Assembly: GCA_045642465.1 (NCBI GenBank)
Contig: JAZUIY010000002.1
Span: 39,235-103,234, forward strand
Length of the DNA stretch: 64,000 nucleotides
DNA from: RUG420 sp045642465
Lineage (GTDB): Bacteria; Bacillota; Clostridia; Oscillospirales; Acutalibacteraceae
Direction of reading: 5' to 3'
Shown: one piece after another, positions 43,427 to 51,134 of the stretch
Layout: every line of letters starts with the position of its first letter
Position numbering within the stretch: the stretch's first letter is position 1
Program-made: the position numbers and the translations under genes
The notes under the pieces: model-generated
The model's input: only the letters and a program-made list of their open reading frames with translations
The model's database searches: none
What the model was told of the DNA's origin: nothing

Positions 43427-46024
43427 ATGGCTACTTCCCAGCAGGGAAAAAAGAAGAGTACCGCCAAAAGCGGTACTGCAAAAAAGAAAACCACAGCTTC
43501 TAAATCCAACGGAAAGAAGACCACTGCTGCTCAAAAGCAGCAACAACAGAGTCAGAAGCAAATCTGGGCAATTGCACTCTTTGCACTTGCTCTTATCTGG
43601 TTCTGCCTTGCCTTCATTCCGGGTGCCAGCGTATGGGCTACCATCCGTGGCTTCCTGTTTGGCGTGCTTGGATTTAGTAACTACATTATGCCATTTATCC
43701 TGGCCTATGTTGCGGTCATGACTTCTCTCAACAGAGAGTTCTCCACCGTGCGTGTCCAGGTTGTTGAGGCCTGCCTGTTTGTACTGTTACTCTGTTCTGC
43801 CATCTTCATTGGCTTCCACAACGGGGACATCATCAACACCTACACGGAAGACATTGTAGAAGCTTATCAAACAGATGCCGTGTCCAGAAGCGGCGGCGTA
43901 TTTGGCGCCGTTATCGGCGGCGCGCTGTTGGCTTTGACCGGTACCAAGGCTCCGGCCATGATTATTATTGTGGTACTCATCTTGGCACTGCTCATGATCA
44001 TGTCCGGTACTACCTTAACCAGTCTTGCCGAGAACATGGCAAAGCCGGTAAAGAAAGCCTCCGAAGATACCAAAGAGCACTTTGAAGAACGTGCCCGTAT
44101 GAACGAAGAACGCCAGGCTATGCGTGCCCAGCAGAGGGCACAGGCCAGAAATAATCAGGCCAAAGCCGGGAATACTGCCGGTTGGAATCCAGATGTAGAT
44201 CTGGGTCCGGAATACAGTACCGGAGCCGAAGTGGAAGAAAAGCCAAAGCGGGGGAGAAAGAAAGCCGCCGCTGCTGCCGGTATGGCAGCTGCAACCGCAG
44301 CCGGTGCAGCCACTGCTGCTTCCGCTGCCGCAGCTACTCCAAAAGAAGAACCTGCACCACCAATTCAGATTGATGACCTGGTGAAGAAGGCTACCAAGAA
44401 GCAACCGGAAATTAACGAAGAAGACGTTGCCAAAGCCGAAAAGGAATTGGAACAGGCATCTGTAGTTGCAGAAGAAGATACTTCCGGATACCGTCTGCCT
44501 CCAATTGACTGCTTGAAGCCGCCAAAAATCAGTCTGGGCGGGGACTCTTCTGCAGAACTGAAAAACAACGCCGAAAAGCTGGTTGAAGTACTGCGCAGTT
44601 TCGGTGTAGAAACCAAAATTGTAGACATTGCCTGCGGACCATCTGTAACCCGTTACGAATTACAGCCGGCCGTTGGTGTTAAGATTTCTAAAATTACCGG
44701 ACTTGCCGATGATATTGCCTTGAACCTGGCTGCCACCGGCATCCGTATTGAAGCTCCAATTCCGGGCAAAGCTGCCGTCGGTATTGAGGTTCCAAATAAA
44801 TCCAGAGACTCCGTTACCCTCCGTGAAATTATTGATTCCACTATTTACAAAAAGGGTACCCAGAAGAGCCTTTTGAATGTTGCTCTTGGTAAGGATATTT
44901 CCGGTAACACCTGCGTTACGGACCTTGCTAAAATGCCGCACTTGCTCATTGCCGGTACCACCGGTTCCGGTAAATCTGTCTGCCTCAACGCCATGATTTT
45001 GTCCATTCTCTATAACGCAAAGCCGGACGAAGTCAAACTGGTTATGATTGACCCGAAGAAGGTTGAATTCTCTGTTTATAACGGCATCCCACACCTGCTG
45101 GTTCCGGTGGTCTCCGAACCGAGCAAAGCTGCCGGCTCTCTTGCCTGGGCAGTGAAGGAAATGCTGAAGCGTTATAAGACCTTCTCTGAAAATAATGTCC
45201 GTGACATCAAGGGCTACAACGAATTGGCCGCTATGGACGAAGAAAAGCCAAAGATGCCGCACATTGTCATCTTCATTGACGAGTTGGCCGACTTGATGAT
45301 GGCAACGCCAAAGGAAGTAGAAGACTCCATTTGCCGTCTGGCTCAGATGGCCCGTGCTGCCGGTATGCACTTGGTGATTGCAACCCAGCGCCCATCTGTA
45401 GACGTTATTACCGGCCTCATCAAGGCCAACATTCCAAGCCGTCTGTCTCTGTCCGTTTCTTCTGCCGTTGACTCCCGTACCATTTTGGATATGGCCGGCG
45501 CAGAAAAACTGTTGGGTAACGGTGACATGCTCTTTAACCCAATCGGCAACTCCAAGCCAACCCGTATTCAGGGCTGCTTCACTTCCGACAGTGAAGTAGA
45601 GGATGTAGTCAATTACATCAAGAAGCAGAGTGCCGCTAAATACTCTGAAGAAGTTATCAGTGAAATTGAATCTGCTGCTCAGGCCGCAGAGGCTGCCAAC
45701 AATAAGGGCTCCGGTGGCGGAATTGACGCTCCGTCCGGCGGTTCTGATGATGGCGATGTACTTCTCAAAGATGCCATTCAAGTTGTCATTGAAGCAGGGC
45801 AGGCCAGTACCACACTGATTCAGCGGAAACTGAAGGTAGGTTACGCCCGCGCAGCCCGCATTGTGGACGAACTGGAAGAACGGGGCGTAGTCGGTCCGTT
45901 TGAAGGTTCTAAGCCAAGAAAAGTATTGATGACCAAAAACCAGTGGCTGGAAATGACAGCAATGTCCGGTGACGAAGACGACGGCACCGCAGCAGCCATT
46001 GATATGGGAATTGACGAGGAATAA
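43427..46024 (+). CDS. ftsK: DNA translocase FtsK/SpoIIIE
   Basis: 865 residues. A basic Lys/Thr/Gln tail of about 45 residues is followed by four to five membrane helices (about 48-185), an Ala/Glu-rich linker, then the motor with Walker A GTTGSGKS at about 510-517 and Walker B IVIFIDELADLM. The C-terminal gamma winged helix is present (TTLIQRKLKVGYARAARIVD). Pumps chromosomal DNA through the septum. The start at 43427 follows GAGGTG. Confidence 0.95.
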   Translation: MATSQQGKKKSTAKSGTAKKKTTASKSNGKKTTAAQKQQQQSQKQIWAIALFALALIWFCLAFIPGASVWATIRGFLFGVLGFSNYIMPFILAYVAVMTSLNREFSTVRVQVVEACLFVLLLCSAIFIGFHNGDIINTYTEDIVEAYQTDAVSRSGGVFGAVIGGALLALTGTKAPAMIIIVVLILALLMIMSGTTLTSLAENMAKPVKKASEDTKEHFEERARMNEERQAMRAQQRAQARNNQAKAGNTAGWNPDVDLGPEYSTGAEVEEKPKRGRKKAAAAAGMAAATAAGAATAASAAAATPKEEPAPPIQIDDLVKKATKKQPEINEEDVAKAEKELEQASVVAEEDTSGYRLPPIDCLKPPKISLGGDSSAELKNNAEKLVEVLRSFGVETKIVDIACGPSVTRYELQPAVGVKISKITGLADDIALNLAATGIRIEAPIPGKAAVGIEVPNKSRDSVTLREIIDSTIYKKGTQKSLLNVALGKDISGNTCVTDLAKMPHLLIAGTTGSGKSVCLNAMILSILYNAKPDEVKLVMIDPKKVEFSVYNGIPHLLVPVVSEPSKAAGSLAWAVKEMLKRYKTFSENNVRDIKGYNELAAMDEEKPKMPHIVIFIDELADLMMATPKEVEDSICRLAQMARAAGMHLVIATQRPSVDVITGLIKANIPSRLSLSVSSAVDSRTILDMAGAEKLLGNGDMLFNPIGNSKPTRIQGCFTSDSEVEDVVNYIKKQSAAKYSEEVISEIESAAQAAEAANNKGSGGGIDAPSGGSDDGDVLLKDAIQVVIEAGQASTTLIQRKLKVGYARAARIVDELEERGVVGPFEGSKPRKVLMTKNQWLEMTAMSGDEDDGTAAAIDMGIDEE

Positions 46025-46026
46025 GT

Positions 46027-47961
46027 ATGGCTTTTTTACCAATCAATGCCGCTGATATGGCGGAGCGAGGCTGGGACACCGTAGACTTCGTCTATGTGTC
46101 CGGTGATGCCTATGTGGATCACCCTAGTTTCGGTCCGTCTATCATTACCCGCGTGCTGGAGCACGAAGGGTTTAAAGTGGCGTTTCTTGCACAGCCAAAA
46201 TGGAATAATATAAGTGACTTTACGCGGTTCGGTGAACCGCGTTTAGGCTTTTTAGTGAGCTCTGGCAACATTGACTCCATGGTGGCCCATTACACTGCAG
46301 GCAAGCGTCTCAGACACGATGACGCCTATACTGCCGGCGGTGTTCATGGAAAGCGGCCGGACAGGGCAGTGGACGTATACTGTCACCTAATCCGTGAGGC
46401 TTACCCAAATACCACCATTATCATTGGGGGCTTGGAAGCCTCTCTCAGACGCTTTGCTCACTACGATTACTGGGAGGACGCCATCCGTCCTAGTATCCTG
46501 GTAACCTCTGGTGCAGACCTGCTGTCCTTCGGTATGGGGGAACATTCCATTACGGAAATTGCACATCGCCTAGACAAGGGGGAAAAGGCAGCAGACATTC
46601 GCAATGTACGGGGTACCTGCTACCTTTGTGACGTCAGAGAAACCCCATTGACCGGCGCCGAATGCCCGTCTCTTACGAACGTCATGAACAGCAAAAAAGA
46701 GTACGCTATTTCCTGCCGCATCCAACAGGATGAACAGGATCACGTCCGTGGAAAACTTATCAAGCAGCGCCACGGCAAGCAGATGCTGGTGCAGAATCCG
46801 CCTGCCATTCCACTGGACCGGCAGGAATTGGACGACTTATACACTTTACCGTTTGAACGCACCTGGCATCCTTGCTATGACGCCCTTGGCGGCGTGCCGG
46901 GCCTGGAAGAAGTGAAGTTTTCCATTACCCACAACCGGGGCTGTTTCGGCGCCTGCAACTTCTGCGCCATTCAGCTTCATCAAGGTCGCTTTGTCAGTTC
47001 TAGAAGCAAGGAATCCATTCTGTCGGAAGCCCTGCTCATGACCGAAGACCCGGAATTCAAAGGATATATTCACGACGTTGGCGGCCCCACTGCCAACTTT
47101 AATCAGCCGTCCTGTCAGAAGCAGCTGACGGCAGGCATGTGCAAGGGGAAGAAGTGCCTGGCACCAACGCCTTGTCCAAACTTAGATGCCACTCATGAAG
47201 AATATGTGGACATTTTAAGAGACCTGCGGAAACTGCCTGGCATTAAGAAGGTCTTCATCCGTTCCGGTATCCGGTATGACTACCTGTTACAGGACCCGGA
47301 CGACACCTTCTTCAAGGAACTGGTAAAATACCACGTCAGCGGTCAGCTGAAAGTGGCTCCGGAACATTGTTCCGCTGCGGTTTTGGACTACATGGGCAAA
47401 CCCCATATTGAGGATTACATTGCCTTCTCCAAAAAGTACTTCCAGCTCAGCGGACAGGCAGGGAAGGAACAGTATTTGGTTCCTTACCTGATGTCTTCCC
47501 ATCCTGGCTCCACCTTAGACGATGCAGTGGAACTGGCTGAATTCTTAAAGAGCAAAAACATCCGTCCGGAACAGGTGCAGGATTTTTACCCGACCCCGGG
47601 TACCATTTCCACCTGCATGTTCTACACGGAATTAGATCCATATACCTTGCAGCCGCTTTACGTTGCCAAGTCCGCCAAGGACAAAGCCCGTCAGCGTGCA
47701 CTGCTTCAGTACTATGACCCGAAAAAGGCCGACTTGGTCCGGGAAGCACTGGTGTGTGCCCGCCGCACGGACTTAATCGGCAACGGCCCGAAGTGCCTCG
47801 TCAAAGAGGACCCAATGCGCCGCCGCCCACAGCAGTCCCGCGCTGGGCAATCCGGTGGCCGGTCCGGTAACCAGAAGGGCAGAACCGGCGGTCGCAATCA
47901 GCCTGTTTCTCATCAGCAAACAGACCAGCGAAACTTCGGCCGCGGTAAGAAAAAGCGGTAA
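46027..47961 (+). CDS. YgiQ-type radical SAM protein
   Basis: 644 residues. The N-terminal YgiQ domain (LPINAADMAERGWDTVDFVY) is followed by the radical SAM motif CFGACNFC (Cys306, 310, 313). The C-terminal 45 residues are Gln/Arg/Gly-rich and end in GRGKKKR, probably disordered. The reaction is not established for the family. Begins 2 bases after the ftsK stop, so it is co-translated. Confidence 0.88.
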   Translation: MAFLPINAADMAERGWDTVDFVYVSGDAYVDHPSFGPSIITRVLEHEGFKVAFLAQPKWNNISDFTRFGEPRLGFLVSSGNIDSMVAHYTAGKRLRHDDAYTAGGVHGKRPDRAVDVYCHLIREAYPNTTIIIGGLEASLRRFAHYDYWEDAIRPSILVTSGADLLSFGMGEHSITEIAHRLDKGEKAADIRNVRGTCYLCDVRETPLTGAECPSLTNVMNSKKEYAISCRIQQDEQDHVRGKLIKQRHGKQMLVQNPPAIPLDRQELDDLYTLPFERTWHPCYDALGGVPGLEEVKFSITHNRGCFGACNFCAIQLHQGRFVSSRSKESILSEALLMTEDPEFKGYIHDVGGPTANFNQPSCQKQLTAGMCKGKKCLAPTPCPNLDATHEEYVDILRDLRKLPGIKKVFIRSGIRYDYLLQDPDDTFFKELVKYHVSGQLKVAPEHCSAAVLDYMGKPHIEDYIAFSKKYFQLSGQAGKEQYLVPYLMSSHPGSTLDDAVELAEFLKSKNIRPEQVQDFYPTPGTISTCMFYTELDPYTLQPLYVAKSAKDKARQRALLQYYDPKKADLVREALVCARRTDLIGNGPKCLVKEDPMRRRPQQSRAGQSGGRSGNQKGRTGGRNQPVSHQQTDQRNFGRGKKKR

Positions 47962-48031
47962 AGCCTACCGCTGAAACCAAGTTGCTTTTCAAATCACCAA
48001 AACCCGTATTACAGTGTCCTTGGTGATTCCA

Positions 48032-48973
48032 ATGCAACCCATACGCAAACCCAAAAAGCAAGCGCTTTTCGCCATTGGAATCGCGCTTGCTTTTCTTTTT
48101 TCTGCCCTTTTTACCTACGGCCCGGCCTATGACACCCGCATTCCTTCCTGGGACCGCGTCTACGCCTTTTTCGGCTTAAACAACTACAGTTCGGTTTATC
48201 AGGATTACCCCTTTGTGGCCACGTTCCTGGACGTGGGGCAGGGGGACTGTACTCTGTTTCATACAGCGGACACCACCATAGTCATAGACACGGGTTCCGA
48301 CGGAAATGCCACCCGCATCTTAAGTGAATTGGAATCCATGGGCACCTCGGAAATAGACTTGCTGGTGGCAACCCATCCCCACGAAGACCACGTGGGGTCC
48401 ATGGTGGAACTCATGGATACTCTGCCAGTAGACCAATTCCTGGTCCATGGCCCAAGGGAACTCTATGGACAGGAGTTTTATTATGGGGAACTTATGGCAG
48501 CGGCAGCACGTTGGAACATTCCCATAACTTATGGCCAGGCTGGTCAATCGCTAACAGTGGGTTCGTTTACCATTGAAATCCTAGGCCCGGTAACTTATTT
48601 TCCGGAAGATCAAAACAACAACTCATTGGTGCTCCTCATCACTTATGAAGACAAACGCTTTCTTCTTGCGGGAGACGCAGAAGAAGAGGAGGAGAACACC
48701 ATCCTCATGACACAGCCAAATTTGAAAGCAGATGTGCTCAAGGTAGGACACCACGGTAGCAGTAGTTCTACATCGCCAAGATGGCTAGGCAGCTGTGCTC
48801 CAAGTTTGGCGGTTATTAGCTGTGGAAAGGACAATTACTACGGTCATCCCCACGGGGTTACCCTGGACCGGCTGAACGGGGCAAATTGTCAAGTTTTCCG
48901 AACGGATGAACAGGGGACAGTTTACCTGGTGCTAGATGGGAAAAATCCTTATATTTATGCGAAAAACGCTTGA
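48032..48973 (+). CDS. MBL-fold hydrolase with N-terminal anchor (ComEC C-domain-like)
   Basis: About 313 residues. A membrane or signal helix (ALFAIGIALAFLFSAL) follows a basic start, then a metallo-beta-lactamase domain: FLDVGQGDC, the zinc motif THPHEDHVG, and later LLAGDAEEEEE and VGHHGSSSS. This resembles the extracellular domain of ComEC, here as a separate protein, perhaps a secreted nuclease or phosphodiesterase. I use the ATG at 48032 with GGTGAT upstream; GTG at 48023 or 48014 is possible. A terminator-like hairpin overlaps the first codons. Confidence 0.75.
   Translation: MQPIRKPKKQALFAIGIALAFLFSALFTYGPAYDTRIPSWDRVYAFFGLNNYSSVYQDYPFVATFLDVGQGDCTLFHTADTTIVIDTGSDGNATRILSELESMGTSEIDLLVATHPHEDHVGSMVELMDTLPVDQFLVHGPRELYGQEFYYGELMAAAARWNIPITYGQAGQSLTVGSFTIEILGPVTYFPEDQNNNSLVLLITYEDKRFLLAGDAEEEEENTILMTQPNLKADVLKVGHHGSSSSTSPRWLGSCAPSLAVISCGKDNYYGHPHGVTLDRLNGANCQVFRTDEQGTVYLVLDGKNPYIYAKNA
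48054..48105 (+). terminator. terminator-like hairpin inside the start of the MBL gene
   Basis: Perfect 12-base stem AAAAGCAAGCGC / GCGCTTGCTTTT (48054-48065 and 48083-48094) followed by CTTTTTT. It encodes part of the signal helix but has all the hallmarks of an intrinsic terminator or attenuator. Confidence 0.6.
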
Positions 48974-48998
48974 TTTCTAACAGGCCTCTTGATATAAT
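48970..48998 (+). promoter_or_regulatory. promoter of rpsB-tsf
   Basis: TTGATT (48970-48975), 17-base spacer, TATAAT (48993-48998). The -35 overlaps the stop codon region of the MBL gene. Confidence 0.85.
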
Positions 48999-49004
48999 GT
49001 CAGA

Positions 49005-49100
49005 GCAAATCGCACGTAGGGTGTTGGCAGCGTTCCTGCTCCGCCTACTAAAAAGTGGCGGTGTTACGCGCTTTATAGCCTTACGGAGGTTAAAATTAAG
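49005..49100 (+). promoter_or_regulatory. structured 5' leader of rpsB
   Basis: About 100 bases of leader between promoter and gene. It contains GTAGG/CCTAC (49016-49020 with 49044-49048) enclosing a GCAG/CTGC hairpin (49027-49039). This could be an autoregulatory S2-binding site, but I do not recognise it as a known leader class. Confidence 0.45.
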
Positions 49101-49112
49101 GAGGACAATAAA

Positions 49113-49847
49113 ATGTCAGTAGTATCTATGAAACAGTTACTCGAAGCTGGTGTACACTTTGGTCACCAGACTAGAAGATGGAACCCTAAGATGGCTGAAT
49201 ACATCTTCACCGAAAGAAACGGCATCTACATCATTGACTTGCAGAAGACCGTTAAGAAGTTGGAAGAAGCCTACAACGTAGTTAGAGAAATCTCCGCTAA
49301 CGGCGGCACTGTTCTCTTCGTTGGTACCAAGAAGCAGGCTCAGGATTCCGTGAAAGAAGAAGCTATCCGCGCTGGTATGCCTTTCGTAAACGCTCGTTGG
49401 CTCGGCGGTATGCTCACTAACTTCAAGACCATCAAGAACCGCATTAAGAGACTGGAACAGCTCCGCGCAATGCAGGAAGATGGCACCTTTGATCTTCTTC
49501 CTAAGAAGGAAGTTGCTAAACTCGAACTTGAAATTGAAAAGCTCGAAAAGTTCCTCGGTGGTATCACCGAAATGAAGGGTCAGCCAGACGCTATGTTCAT
49601 TGTTGACCCACGCAAGGAAAGAATTGCTGTTGCTGAAGCTAAGAAGCTTGGCATTCCAATCATTGCAATTGTTGACACCAACTGTGACCCAGATGAAATC
49701 GACTATGTAATCCCTGGTAACGACGACGCAATCCGTGCTGTACGCCTCATTGCCGGTGCAATGGCTGACGCTATCATCGAAGGCCGTCAGGGTGAACAGA
49801 ACACCGAAGCTGAAGCTGAAGCAGACGCTGAAGAAGCAGCTGAATAA
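49113..49847 (+). CDS. rpsB: 30S ribosomal protein S2
   Basis: 244 residues with the family signature blocks: LLEAGVHFGHQTRRWNPKM at the N-terminus and PIIAIVDTNCDPDEIDYVIPGNDDAIRA later, here quoted only to identify the two conserved S2 segments in shortened form. Acidic C-terminal tail (TEAEAEADAEEAAE). RBS AAGGAGGA. Co-transcribed with tsf. Confidence 0.98.
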   Translation: MSVVSMKQLLEAGVHFGHQTRRWNPKMAEYIFTERNGIYIIDLQKTVKKLEEAYNVVREISANGGTVLFVGTKKQAQDSVKEEAIRAGMPFVNARWLGGMLTNFKTIKNRIKRLEQLRAMQEDGTFDLLPKKEVAKLELEIEKLEKFLGGITEMKGQPDAMFIVDPRKERIAVAEAKKLGIPIIAIVDTNCDPDEIDYVIPGNDDAIRAVRLIAGAMADAIIEGRQGEQNTEAEAEADAEEAAE

Positions 49848-49877
49848 TCTGTCAATCAATATCAGGAGGAAAGAATC

Positions 49878-50981
49878 ATGGCATTTACCGCAAAAGACGT
49901 TAAAGAACTCCGTGAAAAGACCGGCGTTGGTATGATGAAGTGCAAAGAAGCACTCGTTGCTGCTGACGGCGACATGGAAAAAGCAGTTGAAATCCTGAGA
50001 GAACAGGGTGTTGCTGTTTCTGCTAAGAAAGCAAGCCGTGCAGCTGCTGAAGGCGCTGTACTTGCATACACCGATGAAGCTAAGAACGTTTCCGTTCTTA
50101 TTGAAGTAAACGCTGAAACCGACTTCGTTGGTAAGAACGAAAAGTTCCAGAACTTCGTACTGGACGTTGCTAAGACTGTTGCAGAAGAAAATCCTGCAGA
50201 CGTTGAAGCTTTGGAAGCAATGAACCTCTTCGGTTCTGACCGTTCCGTAAAAGATAACCTTCAGGACCTTATCCTTTCCATCGGCGAAAACATGAAGATC
50301 CGCCGTTTCGAAAGAGTAGAAGGTTTTGCTACTTCTTACATCCACATGGGCGGCGCTGTAGGCGTACTTGTTGAAATCGACACCGACGCTGACACCTTCG
50401 CTAAGGCAGAAGTTAAGGACATGGGCAAAAACGTAGCAATGCAGATTGCTGCTATGAAGCCGGAATACCTTGCAAGCGCAGACATCTCTGCTGAAGAACT
50501 TGATAAGATGCACAACATTATCGTTGAAAGTTCCCTCAACACTCCGGATTCTCTTCCAAAGCCAATCCTTACCAGCCTCATCAACGAAGCTATTGAAAAG
50601 AAGCTTTGGTCTGACGCTGATATCGCAGCTTATGAAGAACAGAAGAACAACAAGTTCCTCTTCAACTTCCTTTCCGAAGAAGCTCCTGCAAAGTTGGCTG
50701 AACTGGCTGTTGCTAACAAGGCTTCCATCCTGGAAAACAAAATCTTCTCCGGTGCTGTTGATGGCCGTATGAAGAAGCAGCTCAAGGAAATCTGCCTTCT
50801 CGAACAGGAATTCGTTCGTGCAGACCTCTTCAAGGGTGACGTTAAGGGCTATGTTGCTGACGTTGCTAAGAAGGCCGGCGCAAACGTTGCTATTAAGTCT
50901 TTCATCTGCTACGTAAAGGGCGAAGGCCTTGAAAAGAAGCAGGACGACTTTGCTGCTGAAATTGCCAGCATGGTTAAGTAA
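49878..50981 (+). CDS. tsf: elongation factor Ts
   Basis: 367 residues, roughly 60-70 longer than typical bacterial EF-Ts because of extra sequence in the second half (about 190-280). N-terminal UBA-like domain with LREKTGVGMMKCKEAL and the core TDFV motif (NAETDFVGKNE) are intact. Nucleotide exchange factor for EF-Tu. A terminator follows; pyrH and frr, the common next genes, are absent. Confidence 0.96.
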   Translation: MAFTAKDVKELREKTGVGMMKCKEALVAADGDMEKAVEILREQGVAVSAKKASRAAAEGAVLAYTDEAKNVSVLIEVNAETDFVGKNEKFQNFVLDVAKTVAEENPADVEALEAMNLFGSDRSVKDNLQDLILSIGENMKIRRFERVEGFATSYIHMGGAVGVLVEIDTDADTFAKAEVKDMGKNVAMQIAAMKPEYLASADISAEELDKMHNIIVESSLNTPDSLPKPILTSLINEAIEKKLWSDADIAAYEEQKNNKFLFNFLSEEAPAKLAELAVANKASILENKIFSGAVDGRMKKQLKEICLLEQEFVRADLFKGDVKGYVADVAKKAGANVAIKSFICYVKGEGLEKKQDDFAAEIASMVK

Positions 50982-51002
50982 TTTAGGCTTTTAAAATTTG
51001 AA

Positions 51003-51036
51003 TGGGCTTACCAATTTGGTAGGCCCATTTTCTTTT
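51003..51036 (+). terminator. terminator after tsf
   Basis: Stem TGGGCTTACCAA/TTGGTAGGCCCA (one offset pair) followed by TTTTCTTTTG. Confidence 0.85.
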
Positions 51037-51134
51037 GCTTTTCGTGGCTTTTTTGCCTTCTTTGTGGTAAACTATTTATTTGTAATATTCCGCAGTTTCG
51101 TCTTACTGCTAAAAGTAAGGGGGTTCAGCTTTTC

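Noticed and set aside
49137..50513. Long minus-strand open frame across rpsB and tsf
   Set aside because: It spans two highly expressed, conserved genes and their gap; strong codon bias of those genes removes stops on the other strand.
51102..51119. Inverted repeat CTTACT/AGTAAG beside the PBP ribosome site
   Set aside because: Only six base pairs with a six-base loop; too short to claim a regulatory role.
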